This document shows, piece by piece, positions 17,408 to 26,431 of a DNA stretch of 64,000 nucleotides; within the stretch, counting starts at the first letter, position 1; each line of letters starts with the position of its first letter. The stretch covers positions 4,033,039 to 4,097,038 of the forward strand of contig NZ_LGUF01000007.1 in the NCBI RefSeq assembly GCF_001274725.1. The letters are read 5' to 3'. The DNA is from Sporosarcina globispora (GTDB lineage Bacteria; Bacillota; Bacilli; Bacillales; Cytobacillaceae). The notes under the pieces are model-generated. The model had not been told where the DNA came from. It did no database searches and worked only from the letters and a program-made list of their open reading frames with translations. The position numbers and the translations under genes are program-made.

Positions 17408-18187
17408 TCATTTTAACGATAGCAATCCACTCACCGAGGGTAAGACATAATCTGGCTTCCACGGAGAAACCATTAAGTCCTCCTCAGTAGTAATCCCACT
17501 AAGTACAAGTACTGTTTTCATTCCAGCTTCGATTCCCATCCGGATATCCGTTTCGAGGCGATCGCCGATCATCACACATTCATCCGGCTTAAGCTGCAAA
17601 ATTTCCAATGCTGTTTCAATCGTTAGAATGGATGGCTTTCCGATCTGTACATCAATCGTTTTCCCAGCAACCGCTTCCACCGCACCAATCATTCCGGCAC
17701 AGTCCGGAACATCGCCGACCTCCATGGGACAGGTTCTGTCAGGATTGGTTGCGATCATCTTTGCACCAAGCTTTACGGACTGATAGGCAAAATTCAAATG
17801 ATCGTAGTGAAAATCTCGATCCCATGACAGCACAACGACGTCGACCTCTGCTGGTGCCAGCCCTTCCCGAAATCCGGCAAGTGCCAGTTCATCTTTGATT
17901 GGCTGCTCTCCAATCACATACAGCGTGGCATTAGGATGGTGTTCCAGTAAATATTCAATCAAGGTAAGTGTCGGATTCAAAATGTTCTCCAGGCTCGCAT
18001 TGATCTTGAAGCCGCGTAACTTTTCCACATAACGCTGACGCGATTCAATCGTCTTGTTTGTAAGGAATAACACTTTCTTCCCCTCATTGAGAAGGGAATT
18101 GATCACGGTATCTGCTCCTTCAATCAGTTGATTCCCAAGATATACGGTGCCATCCAAGTCAAAAATATATCCTTTCAGGTTTCTCAT
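17408..18187 (-). CDS. HAD-IIA family sugar/glycerol phosphatase
   Basis: This 259 aa enzyme has the HAD motifs FDLDGTVYLGN (motif I, nucleophile Asp near residue 10), FLTNKT (motif II), the IIA cap, GKPS with the conserved Lys, and MIGDRLETDIRMGIEAGM (motif IV). HAD-IIA (NagD/AraL/p-nitrophenylphosphatase) members include glycerol-3-phosphate phosphatases such as mycobacterial Rv1692 and mammalian PGP. The start at 18187 has GGAGGAG. It follows the ugp-like operon but has its own attenuator leader of the same type as glpT. I infer that it dephosphorylates imported glycerol-3-phosphate or a related ester. Confidence 0.87.
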   Translation of the reverse strand: MRNLKGYIFDLDGTVYLGNQLIEGADTVINSLLNEGKKVLFLTNKTIESRQRYVEKLRGFKINASLENILNPTLTLIEYLLEHHPNATLYVIGEQPIKDELALAGFREGLAPAEVDVVVLSWDRDFHYDHLNFAYQSVKLGAKMIATNPDRTCPMEVGDVPDCAGMIGAVEAVAGKTIDVQIGKPSILTIETALEILQLKPDECVMIGDRLETDIRMGIEAGMKTVLVLSGITTEEDLMVSPWKPDYVLPSVSGLLSLK

Positions 18188-18251
18188 TGGTCTCCTCCAT
18201 CCAATAAAGTGAAACTTCAATCAGTGGGTGTCATACTGCCCGTTAGACTGC

Positions 18252-18337
18252 AATAAAAAATTCCTTGAGCATGACGATTTCTCCAATTTAATAATTGGAT
18301 GTCGCCAAACCCAAGGAATCTCCTCATCTCTATCCTT
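18252..18337 (-). promoter_or_regulatory. attenuator between MBL and HAD genes, putative GlpP target
   Basis: On the minus strand AGGATAGAGATGAGGAGATT (within 18337-18315) is followed by a terminator in which ATTCCTTG (18319-18312) pairs with CAAGGAAT (18267-18260), enclosing an inner stem TCCAATT/AATTGGA, then a run of six T. Motif and terminator overlap by a few bases, as in the other three leaders. HAD translation starts 65 nt downstream. Confidence 0.72.
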
Positions 18338-18349
18338 GTTTCTATTCAC

Positions 18350-19090
18350 CTATACTGTTTTCGTCATCAGGTCTTGGCCGATGACGACCTTTAAGATGCT
18401 AAGCCTTGACACCTCTTCTTCATATGGTTCTTTATCTGATAAGTGGACTAACACAATCTCACCGATCTTATCCAAATCATACTTCTCTACAACTTCAACG
18501 AGACTGCTGTGGTTACCGGCCACTTTACGGGCAGACGTCGCCTCATGAATTAACATATCTATATGGTCATACTGTCCGATTCGTTCGTTGATTTCCGTAT
18601 CACTTGAATAAACAACTACTCGACCAGGGCATCGTACCTCCAGCCCAACAGTAGGAACAGAATGAAGCGCTTTAAAACAGGAAAACGTCATCTCCCCGCA
18701 TGACAACAGCTCCTCTTCCTGATCACCATTAAATGTTTCCACCTCAATGGAAAAGGCGATCGGCCACTTGTCAGCTTCCATTGTCGCCAGCCATTCGTGA
18801 AGCTTTTTCTCATTACGGTAATCGCAAAAAATCCGTAAAGGCTTTTTCCTGTCTTCCAGCCACATCCCCCACAGCAAAGATGGCAACCCATAAATATGGT
18901 CGATATGAAAATGGGTGAACACCACTGCATCGAGCTCACTTAAGTCCAGCTGCATCTGCTTCAGTTTCCTGCAAGGATTGCCGCTGACATCGACCAGGAC
19001 ATGATAACCGTCATTCGAAAAGCAAATTGAAGTATTATCGCGATTGGAACCGGGATAGGCACTTCCTGTTCCCAAAAAATGAATATCCAT
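18350..19090 (-). CDS. MBL-fold metallohydrolase
   Basis: The 246 aa protein opens MDIHFLGTGSAYPG and carries the metal-binding motif HFHIDH (about residues 60-65), a later VVVYSSDTE metal ligand region and LIHEATSA, with a final H in VLVHLSD. This is the RNase Z/PhnP/phosphodiesterase branch of the beta-lactamase fold, whose members hydrolyse phosphodiesters or cyclic phosphates using two zinc or manganese ions. It begins 11 bp after the last ugp-like permease gene, in the same operon. I infer cleavage of an imported glycerophosphodiester or cyclic glycerophosphate; the specificity is not shown. Confidence 0.85.
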   Translation of the reverse strand: MDIHFLGTGSAYPGSNRDNTSICFSNDGYHVLVDVSGNPCRKLKQMQLDLSELDAVVFTHFHIDHIYGLPSLLWGMWLEDRKKPLRIFCDYRNEKKLHEWLATMEADKWPIAFSIEVETFNGDQEEELLSCGEMTFSCFKALHSVPTVGLEVRCPGRVVVYSSDTEINERIGQYDHIDMLIHEATSARKVAGNHSSLVEVVEKYDLDKIGEIVLVHLSDKEPYEEEVSRLSILKVVIGQDLMTKTV

Positions 19091-19101
19091 TTAACCACCA
19101 C

Positions 19102-19911
19102 CTATTTAATTCCTGAATGCATGAAGCTTGATACGAATTGTTTTTGGAAAATGAAGAAAGCAACTACTAATGGCATGATGACCATTACCGTACCTGCAGC
19201 GACCATTCCCCATTGTGCTCCCGTTTCATACGATTGCGCAAACAAGGCAAGTCCGACGGTCAACGGTCGGGACTCGACAGAATCCGTGATAATCAACGGC
19301 CACATGAAGTTACTCCAATGGTGACTGACGGACACGAGCGCAAACGCAATATATGTCGGTTTAGCCGATGGAATGTATACATGCCACAGCGTCTGATACC
19401 ATTTACAGCCGTCTATTCTCGACGCTTCATCGAGATCATACGGGACCTGCTTAAAAGTCTGGCGTAACAGGAACACCCCGAATGCTGATGCCCAATACGG
19501 CATCATGACGGCCAGCTTCGTATTGACGAGCCCAAGCTGGCTAATAACCTGGTAGTTCGGAAACAACAGAATTTCAGGCTGAATCATCAGCTGGAGCAAA
19601 AACAAGATAAACAGTACATTTTTTCCTTTGAAGTTCACCCGTGCAAAAGCATAAGCCGCAAGCGTAATCGTGAACAACTGGACAATCAGCACGCCAAATA
19701 CGATGACGAACGTATTGATGTAGTATTGGATAAATGGTGCAGTCTCCCACGCTTTCACATAGTTTTCAACTGTTGGGTTTGAGACCCAGAACGGAAAACC
19801 TCCATTGATCACTTGATTCCCGGGAGAGAAAGAAGTAATGATTACCCAAAGCAGCGGGATAAAAGAAATGATCCCAAGAACAATAATGATGCCATAGTTC
19901 AGTTTTTTCAT
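19102..19911 (-). CDS. carbohydrate ABC transporter permease, UgpE-like
   Basis: This 269 aa inner-membrane permease has six helices and the EAA loop (DEASRIDGCKWYQTLWHVYIPSAKP). The opening GIIIVLGIISFIPLLWVIITSF is typical of CUT1-family second permeases (UgpE/MalG). It pairs with the upstream UgpA-like permease, separated by 14 bp. No ATPase gene lies in the operon; CUT1 systems in Bacillus often share a common ATPase (MsmX) encoded elsewhere. Confidence 0.9.
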   Translation of the reverse strand: MKKLNYGIIIVLGIISFIPLLWVIITSFSPGNQVINGGFPFWVSNPTVENYVKAWETAPFIQYYINTFVIVFGVLIVQLFTITLAAYAFARVNFKGKNVLFILFLLQLMIQPEILLFPNYQVISQLGLVNTKLAVMMPYWASAFGVFLLRQTFKQVPYDLDEASRIDGCKWYQTLWHVYIPSAKPTYIAFALVSVSHHWSNFMWPLIITDSVESRPLTVGLALFAQSYETGAQWGMVAAGTVMVIMPLVVAFFIFQKQFVSSFMHSGIK

Positions 19912-19925
19912 CGATTCTCCCCTCC

Positions 19926-20816
19926 TTAATAATGGATTTTCCGATCAAGATACAAATAGTTGAATGCTGTGACCCCCAGCATGATGACAATCAAAATCAC
20001 GGTCAGAACGGCAGCTTTGCCAAGATCCCAGTTCGTAAATGCCGCTTCATAGATATGATAGAGCAGTAGGTTGCTGGCATTATCCGGTCCACCCTTAGTC
20101 ATAATGTACAAGTGGTCGACGTTCTTGAATGAATTCGTAATCGCCACGATCATGACGAACAGCGTCGTCGGCATCAGCAGCGGGAACGTGATATGACGGA
20201 ACATCTGGAGCGGTTTCGCCCCTTCGATCTCAGCCGCTTCATAGACATCTCTCGGTAAATTTTGCAAACCAGCTAAATAAAAAATCATATAAAAACCGGC
20301 ATCTTTCCAAATGATCATTACAATCATCACAATCATTACTGTATTGGGATTCCCCAGCCAGTTCGTGTCCCCTGCTCCGAACAAATGAAGGAAGTTATCG
20401 AGCAGTCCGTACTGAGGGGTGTAAATGAAAAGCCAAATATTCGCTACCGCAATTAACGGAATGATTGTCGGGTAGAAAAACGATGTCCTAAGCAATGAGC
20501 TTCCGGCCATTTTTTTATTCAGCCAGATGGCAAGATACATCGCTAGGAACAAACTCGTTGGCACTGTCCCAATCATGAAGATGATGTTATTCAGGATGAC
20601 TTTCCTGAATATCTCATCTCCAAAAACTTCTTTATACTGATCCAATCCGGAAAACTGCAGCCGGGTCATCGGACCACTGTAGAAGCTTAACTGGATCGAC
20701 TTGAGAGTTGGGTAAAACGTAAACATAGTTAAAAAAATGAAAGAAGGAAACAGTAATCCGTAGGCGAATAGATTGTGCCTCGTTCCGGAACTGATTTTTC
20801 TTCGCTTCGTTGTCAT
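19926..20816 (-). CDS. carbohydrate ABC transporter permease, UgpA-like
   Basis: At 296 aa this is the first CUT1 permease, with an N-terminal helix after a basic stretch (TTKRRKISSGTRHN), six core helices and the EAA loop DVYEAAEIEGAKPLQMFRHITFPLL. The start at 20816 has AAGGTGGG upstream; an open frame extends to 20888 without similarity. The family imports glycerol-3-phosphate, glycerophosphodiesters or oligosaccharides; the GlpP-like leader of the operon favours glycerol phosphates here. Confidence 0.9.
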   Translation of the reverse strand: MTTKRRKISSGTRHNLFAYGLLFPSFIFLTMFTFYPTLKSIQLSFYSGPMTRLQFSGLDQYKEVFGDEIFRKVILNNIIFMIGTVPTSLFLAMYLAIWLNKKMAGSSLLRTSFFYPTIIPLIAVANIWLFIYTPQYGLLDNFLHLFGAGDTNWLGNPNTVMIVMIVMIIWKDAGFYMIFYLAGLQNLPRDVYEAAEIEGAKPLQMFRHITFPLLMPTTLFVMIVAITNSFKNVDHLYIMTKGGPDNASNLLLYHIYEAAFTNWDLGKAAVLTVILIVIMLGVTAFNYLYLDRKIHY

Positions 20817-20907
20817 CAGATCTAACCCACCTTTCTTGTGAATAAAGAGAGCCCAAGTCAGCATATTTTCACTTGAGCTCCACTCCATTCAGTCCACTGC
20901 TGCAGCT

Positions 20908-22182
20908 TTATTTCTGAAAAGGCTTCAGCACTTCTTCTGCTTTCTCCTGAGCTTTTTCCAATCCTTCGTCAACTGAGCTTTGGCCAGTCAAGATCGATTG
21001 AATATGATCATTGAAAATTTTCTGCACCTCACCATTTTGGTAAGTTGCCAATTCGCTATCCGCATATTCCAATTGCTCGCGGGCAACAAGTGCAGGCGGG
21101 AATTCCTCTACATACTTTTTCAACAAGTCCGTTTCATAAGCAGATTCTCTAGTGGCGACATATCCTGTATCGATAGACCACTGAGCTACACGCTCAGGTT
21201 CCGTAAGAAATTTCATGAACTTGATCGCAGCTTCCTTGTTAGCTTCGGGAAGATCTTTGAACAAGTAGATGTTTCCTCCTCCAGTCGGGGATCCATACTG
21301 ATTATTTGCCGGCAGGAATGATACACCGAAATCAAAGTCTGCATTGTTCTTCACATTTGTCAGATTACCTGTCGTGTGGTACATCATCGCTGTTTTTCCG
21401 CTCAAGAAGTCAGAAGGAACTGTCGCCCATTCAATGACACCCTCCGGCATGATCTTATGCTCTTTTCCAAGGGACAACCAGTAACCCATCGCTTCTTTTG
21501 CGTAAGGTGCGTTGAAATACACTTTCTTTCCATCTTCAGACATGATGTTGTCTTCAGTCTGAAGTGCTAAAGCCTGGAACATCCAGTACTGGTATCCAGT
21601 ACTCGGGATTTCAAGACCCCATTGGTCCTTACCGCCATTTTTCGTCAGCTTCTTCCCGTATTCCACCAGCTGATTCCAGTTTTCAGGTGGAGCTTCCGGA
21701 TCCAGTCCGGCTTCTTTGAATGCGTCCTTGTTGTAGTATAGGACGATTGTACTGCGCTGGAATGGCAAGCTGTATACCTTATCTCCGATAGAAGAATTAG
21801 CCATGAATCCATCGTAAAAATCATTTAAGTACTCTTCGTCAAACAAAGGTGTCACTTCCTCAATCAGGTCGTTCTCAAGTAATGTGAATAGATCGATTGA
21901 GAATAAAACAGCAAGTTCAGGCGGATTCCCTCCCTGCGCTGACGCCATCACCTGTGTCATCGTTTCAGCATAACTGCCGCCATACTTTGCATTGACCTTG
22001 ATGTCAGGATTTTCTTTCTCGAATTCTTCTACTATTCCATCAACAATGTTCGCAACGTCCCCGCCAACCGCAACCGGGAACCAGAAATCAATCTCAGCCG
22101 TTTCTCCCACTTCAGTGTCACTGCTGCATCCGGCAAGGACAACCAGTAAAACTAAAACGAATGATAAAAACTTACCCTTCAT
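20908..22182 (-). CDS. extracellular solute-binding lipoprotein, UgpB-like
   Basis: The 424 aa binding protein has a lipoprotein signal (SFVLVLLVVLAGCSSDTEVG; lipobox LAGC, Cys19) and a type 1 SBP fold (IDFWFPVAVGGDVANIVDGI, TAMMYHTTGNL, LPANNQYGSPTGGGNIYLF). The opening WFPV..G motif and GGGNIY region are what I expect of UgpB-like glycerol-phosphate binders. It is the first gene of ugpBAE-mbl. A strong GGGGGAAA ribosome site precedes the ATG, about 30 nt beyond the T run of an attenuator. Confidence 0.88.
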   Translation of the reverse strand: MKGKFLSFVLVLLVVLAGCSSDTEVGETAEIDFWFPVAVGGDVANIVDGIVEEFEKENPDIKVNAKYGGSYAETMTQVMASAQGGNPPELAVLFSIDLFTLLENDLIEEVTPLFDEEYLNDFYDGFMANSSIGDKVYSLPFQRSTIVLYYNKDAFKEAGLDPEAPPENWNQLVEYGKKLTKNGGKDQWGLEIPSTGYQYWMFQALALQTEDNIMSEDGKKVYFNAPYAKEAMGYWLSLGKEHKIMPEGVIEWATVPSDFLSGKTAMMYHTTGNLTNVKNNADFDFGVSFLPANNQYGSPTGGGNIYLFKDLPEANKEAAIKFMKFLTEPERVAQWSIDTGYVATRESAYETDLLKKYVEEFPPALVAREQLEYADSELATYQNGEVQKIFNDHIQSILTGQSSVDEGLEKAQEKAEEVLKPFQK

Positions 22183-22213
22183 GCCATTTCCCCCTTAATA
22201 TCCATTTTTTCAT

Positions 22214-22296
22214 AAAAAAACCCATGAACAATAACTGCATCACAAAGAAGTGTCATGCAATTTATTGATCACAGGGAATCTCCGCATCTCTACCCT
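22214..22296 (-). promoter_or_regulatory. leader attenuator of the ugpB operon, putative GlpP target
   Basis: On the minus strand AGGGTAGAGATGCGGAGATT (22296-22277) leads into a long hairpin whose base is CCC (22276-22274) / GGG (22223-22221), with internal helices CAATAA...TTATTG and TTGCAT...ATGCA, followed by seven T. It is the clearest of the four motif-plus-terminator leaders. Confidence 0.75.
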
Positions 22297-22421
22297 AGAC
22301 AATAACCTGTCTAATATATATGTCTTATTACTCACAATAATAACCAATCCTTTGCAATAAAATTTTGAAGGTTTTTTCATAGGATTTTTATCTTACTAAA
22401 ACAATTGAAATCATGAAAAAA

Positions 22422-22472
22422 GGTCCCTGGCCCCTTATGCATTAAGTATCAACGCATCCGGGGTCAGGCACC
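22422..22472. repeat. dispersed imperfect palindrome, copy 2
   Basis: GGTCCCTGGCCCC at the left matches the complement of GGGGTCAGGCACC at the right at 11 of 13 positions; an inner stem ATGC/GCAT lies between. Related to 3785-3820 and 28314-28365. Confidence 0.6.
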
Positions 22473-22524
22473 GTTAATGTTCTTTAAATGATTACGCTTC
22501 TCTATATATTACTAGTACATACAT

Positions 22525-22554
22525 AAACCCTTTGCTAAAACTAGCAAAGGGTTT
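22525..22554. terminator. hairpin near the end of dus
   Basis: AAACCCTTTGCT pairs exactly with AGCAAAGGGTTT around a 6 nt loop. Confidence 0.55.
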
Positions 22555-22718
22555 CTTACATTCTTAAGACCTTTTTCTTTCAGAAAACAGACTTTATCAA
22601 TACAAAAGCTGCCGGCTGCAAAGGAACTTGAAACTGAATAAAATAAGTACACATGAGTAGATGTGATTCTTTTTTCTCTAACTTTTTGAGAGTTACATCA
22701 CTTTCTGTCCCTGTCCCA

Positions 22719-23681
22719 TCAACATTCTTTTTCAAAGTTATCAAGCAATGCACGCACTTCATCTGTTGATTTCGTGTTCATCAATTGATTTCTTAATTCA
22801 CCAGCTCCATGGAATCCTTTGACATAAATTTTGAAAAAGCGATGAAGCCCTGTGATTGAACGTGGCAGTACTTCTGCATATTGATCTTGAAGATCAAGCT
22901 GCAGTCTTAAAAGATCAAGGTATTCTTTACTGCTATGCTCTTTTGGCTCTTTTTCAAAAGCAAAAGGATTTTTAAAAATACCTCGCCCGATCATAACGCC
23001 ATCAATACCATATTGTTCAGCAAGCTGCAGCCCAGTTTGACGATCAGGAATGTCTCCATTGATTGTTAATAGTGTATTTGGTGCGATATGGTCACGTAAT
23101 TTTTTGATTTCCGGAATTAGCTCCCAATGCGCATCTACTTGGCTCATTTCCTCTCTTGTACGTAAATGAATAGAAAGGTTCGCAATATCCTGTTTTAAAA
23201 TATGCGTTAGCCAATCCTCCCACTCATTAACATCCTTATAGCCAAGTCGTGTTTTCACGCTAACAGGCAGTCCTCCCGCTTTTGCTGCTTGAATAAGTTC
23301 TGCCGCAACGTTTGGACGCAGAATAAGGCCACTGCCTTTCCCTCTCGATGCCACATTCGGTACAGGGCAGCCCATATTAATATCGATGCCTTTAAATCCT
23401 AGCTCTGCCATGCCAATACTCATTTGACGGAAATATTCGGGATTATCCCCCCAAATATGTGCCACCATTGGCTGTTCATCTTCTGTAAAAGTCAAACGGC
23501 CACGTACACTTTTCATGCCCTCTGGATGACAATAGCTATCCGAGTTTGTAAACTCTGTGAAAAATACATCCGGTCGACCGGCTTCACTTACTACGTGACG
23601 AAAAACAACATCTGTCACATCTTCCATTGGTGCAAGTACAAAAAATGGTCGTGGTAAATCACGCCAAAAATTATCTATCAT
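22719..23681 (-). CDS. dus: tRNA-dihydrouridine synthase
   Basis: The 320 aa flavoenzyme reduces uridines in tRNA to dihydrouridine. It shows [11 protein letters not shown] at the start, [20 protein letters not shown] with the family NMGCP motif (catalytic Cys in this motif), VKTRLGY, and the FMN phosphate-binding [14 protein letters not shown] chose the ATG at 23681 ([13 protein letters not shown]); a GTG at 23702 would add seven residues and AGAGGA lies between them. It stands alone; both flanks are non-coding. Confidence 0.92.
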   Translation of the reverse strand: MIDNFWRDLPRPFFVLAPMEDVTDVVFRHVVSEAGRPDVFFTEFTNSDSYCHPEGMKSVRGRLTFTEDEQPMVAHIWGDNPEYFRQMSIGMAELGFKGIDINMGCPVPNVASRGKGSGLILRPNVAAELIQAAKAGGLPVSVKTRLGYKDVNEWEDWLTHILKQDIANLSIHLRTREEMSQVDAHWELIPEIKKLRDHIAPNTLLTINGDIPDRQTGLQLAEQYGIDGVMIGRGIFKNPFAFEKEPKEHSSKEYLDLLRLQLDLQDQYAEVLPRSITGLHRFFKIYVKGFHGAGELRNQLMNTKSTDEVRALLDNFEKEC

Positions 23682-23896
23682 TTCAAACTCAAATCCTCTC
23701 ACTATGGATACAACTACAAACTCTCGGTCAAAAAATATAAAGCCAGATGTTCCACTTCTTTTACACTTATAACATGCTTAATAACTTATTATCAAACACA
23801 AGTACATTTGGATATTTATTATTTGTAAAAAACTATTGTGAAAATCGGCAATGTTTATTTTAACTAAAATCGGTCCTGAATGGTATTATTATAAAC

Positions 23897-23939
23897 AAAA
23901 AAGCAGATGGTATAGATTTTTTCTATATCAACTGCTTTT
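23897..23939. terminator. hairpin, terminator-like
   Basis: AAAAGCAG..TGGTATAGA pairs with TCTATATCA..CTGCTTTT; the minus strand ends in TTTTTTGTTT. No intact gene feeds it, so it may be left from a lost gene. Confidence 0.5.
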
Positions 23940-24018
23940 CTATTATATCAACACCAGCCACACGACCGCTTCACAATTATTTGAATTTCATAGTAGAAAG
24001 TTTGGAATTAATTCTTAA

Positions 24019-24156
24019 GCTGAAGTACAAGAAGTCTTCGCTAAATATTATGCATTAGCTGATTTTCTTCAAAAAATGCCAGTTGATCAATTGGCAAAAT
24101 TAATTGACCCAAATGTCGTTGAAAAAGTTGGATCTTTTAGAAGCCCTCGTTATTAA
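24019..24156 (+). pseudogene. remnant of an unrecognised gene
   Basis: An open stretch of 45 codons without start reads AEVQEVFAKYYALADFLQKM then PVDQLAKLIDPNVVEKVGSF and ends SPRY. It looks like the C-terminal end of a real helical protein (coding-like composition), but the family is unknown to me and the 5' part is missing, with a stop codon immediately upstream. Confidence 0.35.
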
Positions 24157-24452
24157 CTTTTTTGAATCAGTCTCAATTGGGGCTGATATTTTATGTATAT
24201 AAATTAATCTTCCCTTATACTATATGTAATCTTATCAATTACTGTAACAATCCCTCTGCCTCTTCAGACTCTCCAAAGTTCGCAGGGTCCACATTATTTG
24301 GGACATAAAAAAACAGGAAATGGCATATAATTATTTTAACTAAGGGAACCTAGAACCTCCCCTTAGTCCTGGTGAATTCAACCAGAAGCGCGACAATAGG
24401 TAAATCTTGGTGTATGGGTGGAGAAACTTAAGATCCACCCTTTTTTATGTAG
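24157..24452. other. gene-free stretch
   Basis: Contains imperfect repeats and short inverted segments (AACCTAGAACCTCC region, GGTGGAG/CACCC) but no gene I can support. Catalytic intron RNA was considered and not supported. Confidence 0.35.
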
Positions 24453-24987
24453 TTAATTTTCCCCTTTATTACTATAACCCAATAGATTGTATTGAATCGT
24501 CTGCCAAACACAACCAAACTTTTCTGCCATAAGTTTATAAAATTCAATTTTTCTTCCTTCCCATTTTGAAAAGGATTCCTTAATAAATTGAACATCCTTT
24601 TTGGAAAGTCTAACTTTGCTTTTTCTATCCTCAATATTTTCATGATTAACCTTCTTTGTAACTAGTCGTAGGTTATGTATGCTGTTATTAGCTTTATTTC
24701 TGTCTCTGTGATCAATCTCTAAATTTTTTGAAATGAAAAAATTCCTTGGTACTCTCTGTAGCTGCACACATGACTAACCACTGGAGAGAAATTCTTTCGT
24801 ATTCCTCTAAGTCATTAACCAGTGTAGTATAGCAATAACCAACACTATTAGGCTTAATTTGCTTAAGCCACTTCCCCTTTAATTTTTCTATTGTCTTTCT
24901 ATAAATCATTCCTTTTTCAATGTCACATAAATAACGATTAAAGCCAGGAATCTCCTTTATTGTTTCATTTACCTTTATTTCTTCCAT
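24453..24987 (-). pseudogene. NUMOD4/HNH endonuclease, frameshifted
   Basis: Two overlapping frames make up one gene. The first (24987 to about 24765) opens MEEIKVNETIKEIPGFNRYL, a NUMOD4-like DNA-binding start, and runs to LQWLVMCAA. The second continues QRVPRNFFISKNLEIDHRDR NKANNSIHNLR (read as one line), an HNH nuclease core, then a helix-turn-helix-like tail ending at 24453. A single shift near 24765-24770 separates them. Such HNH proteins are mobile or phage-borne homing endonucleases. Confidence 0.65.
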
Positions 24988-25099
24988 ACTTAATACATCT
25001 CCCTTTCGCTTATTTTTATTGGATTAGGTGTACTTCTCCATAAAGGCATCTTATAGTTGAGGGAGAGACAACAAATAAAATACCTTTTTGAAAAAGAAC

Positions 25100-25860
25100 A
25101 ATAAATAACGACCACCCGTGATAACGGGTGGTTTTCTCTGCGGCTGGAAGCCTTTGTTACTGGCCAAACCCTAAAGGGCTACTGAATGGTTCGCCAATTG
25201 CACTACTTTTACTGGCCAGACCTCAAAGGCCTTCCAACTGATTATCTTTTCTTTTTCTTAACCTCTTCACCTGTGAATGGATCAATATATTCCATCATAC
25301 TTATTTGTTCTGCAACTACATCATCTTGAATCTGATTACGTATATAATCTTCAATTACCTTTTTGTTTCTTCCTACTGTATCCACATAATACCCTGTACA
25401 CCAAAACTTTCGGTTTCCATATCTGTATTTTAAGTTGGCATGACGATCAAATATCATCAAGCTGCTTTTGCCTTTTAAATAACCCACAAACGAGGACACA
25501 CTTATTTTTGGAGGAATACTCACTAACATATGTACGTGATCCTTACAAGCTGTCGCCTCAATAATCTCCACTCCCTTCCTTTCACATAGAGTGCGGAGTA
25601 TTTCCCCAATATCCTTCTTAATTTTTCCGTATATCACTTGTCTTCTGTATTTAGGTGCAAACACAATGTGATACTTACAATTCCAAGTTGTGTGTGCTAA
25701 ACTATTAGTGTCTTTTTTAGACATAAGAATTCCTCCGTATGCTGATATTTTGGTTGGCGAACCAAAAATATTTTAGCAATACGGAGGAGTTTTTTTAATA
25801 CCACGCTGTAAGCTTTTTGGAACCCTAGGCCTAGCCTAGGGTTTTCTGTTTCATAAAAAA
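25100..25860 (-). mobile_element. IS200/IS605-family insertion sequence
   Basis: A single tnpA flanked by subterminal hairpins: ACCACCCGT/ACGGGTGGT (25110-25135) downstream, TTTTGGTT/AACCAAAA (25749-25768) just upstream of tnpA, and CCCTAGGC/GCCTAGGG further out. IS200 elements have no inverted terminal repeats, so exact ends are not certain. Confidence 0.65.
25242..25724 (-). CDS. tnpA: IS200-type transposase TnpA
   Basis: This 160 aa HUH/Y1 transposase carries HIVFAPKYRR near the start, the metal-binding HUH motif in KDHVHMLVS (residues about 63-71) and the catalytic Tyr in VIEDYIRNQ near residue 125. It cuts and rejoins single-stranded DNA at hairpins. Length is normal for the family (about 150 aa) and no lesion is seen. 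The hairpin directly upstream may limit its translation, as known in IS200. Confidence 0.9.
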   Translation of the reverse strand: MSKKDTNSLAHTTWNCKYHIVFAPKYRRQVIYGKIKKDIGEILRTLCERKGVEIIEATACKDHVHMLVSIPPKISVSSFVGYLKGKSSLMIFDRHANLKYRYGNRKFWCTGYYVDTVGRNKKVIEDYIRNQIQDDVVAEQISMMEYIDPFTGEEVKKKKR

Positions 25861-25962
25861 GACACTGACCAAGTTAATGATCAGTGTCATATTGATAAAT
25901 TATTTAGTTAATTAGCAAAACCTCATAATCTCACCACATGTGGCGGTAGCCACATTATACTG

Positions 25963-26199
25963 CTATAAATTTACCGTTTGACTTCTTTTTGATTCTTTTT
26001 CAACTCTAACTTTGAATCCCGTTCCAATGTAATCCTTAAGGAAATTTTTTTGTTTCTCATCTATATCATTTTCTTGAGCAATACCACAAATGTATTCTCC
26101 ATCTAGAAAAATGCCAAGGTAATTTCCATTTAAACCAATGCTCACAATCTTACTGTTAATATCTAGACTTGTTGCAGCACCACTTTCCAAACCAACCAA
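25963..26199 (-). CDS. small hypothetical ORF, possibly a fragment
   Basis: The frame is open from about 26262, but has no ATG; a TTG at 26199 is the first possible start and lacks a ribosome site. The product (78 aa) reads as a beta-rich domain ending FKVRVEKESKRSQTVNL. Family unknown. It lies among gene remnants beside an IS200 copy and may be a degraded C-terminal fragment. Confidence 0.3.
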   Translation of the reverse strand: MVGLESGAATSLDINSKIVSIGLNGNYLGIFLDGEYICGIAQENDIDEKQKNFLKDYIGTGFKVRVEKESKRSQTVNL

Positions 26200-26431
26200 C
26201 CTACACTTATAAGCAGTAATTTCCTTTTTAGCTACCTTTTCTTTATTAAAAGGAATCGCTTAACTTATACAGGTTTCAATTTCACTTTCTCTTGTATTAT
26301 CGAAATCAATAAAGTGATATCCCATTTGATTTAACAATCGATAATTACCATCGTTTAAGCTCGTATTAAAACTAACTCCTTCAACAGAAGCAATACCATT
26401 ATTAATAGTTAGGATTCCCTCATATTCTTTA

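Larger units (their letters stand above)
22297..22718. other. gene-free stretch between ugpB and dus
   Basis: AT-rich promoter region of the ugp-like operon, then a dispersed palindrome (22422-22472) and a terminator-like hairpin (22525-22554). No convincing gene. Confidence 0.5.

Noticed and set aside
24300-24450. Possible group I intron next to the HNH gene
   Set aside because: Some intron-like fragments (GAACCTAGAACC, GCGCGACAATAGG) are present, but I could not build the conserved P3/P7 pairing or find flanking exons.
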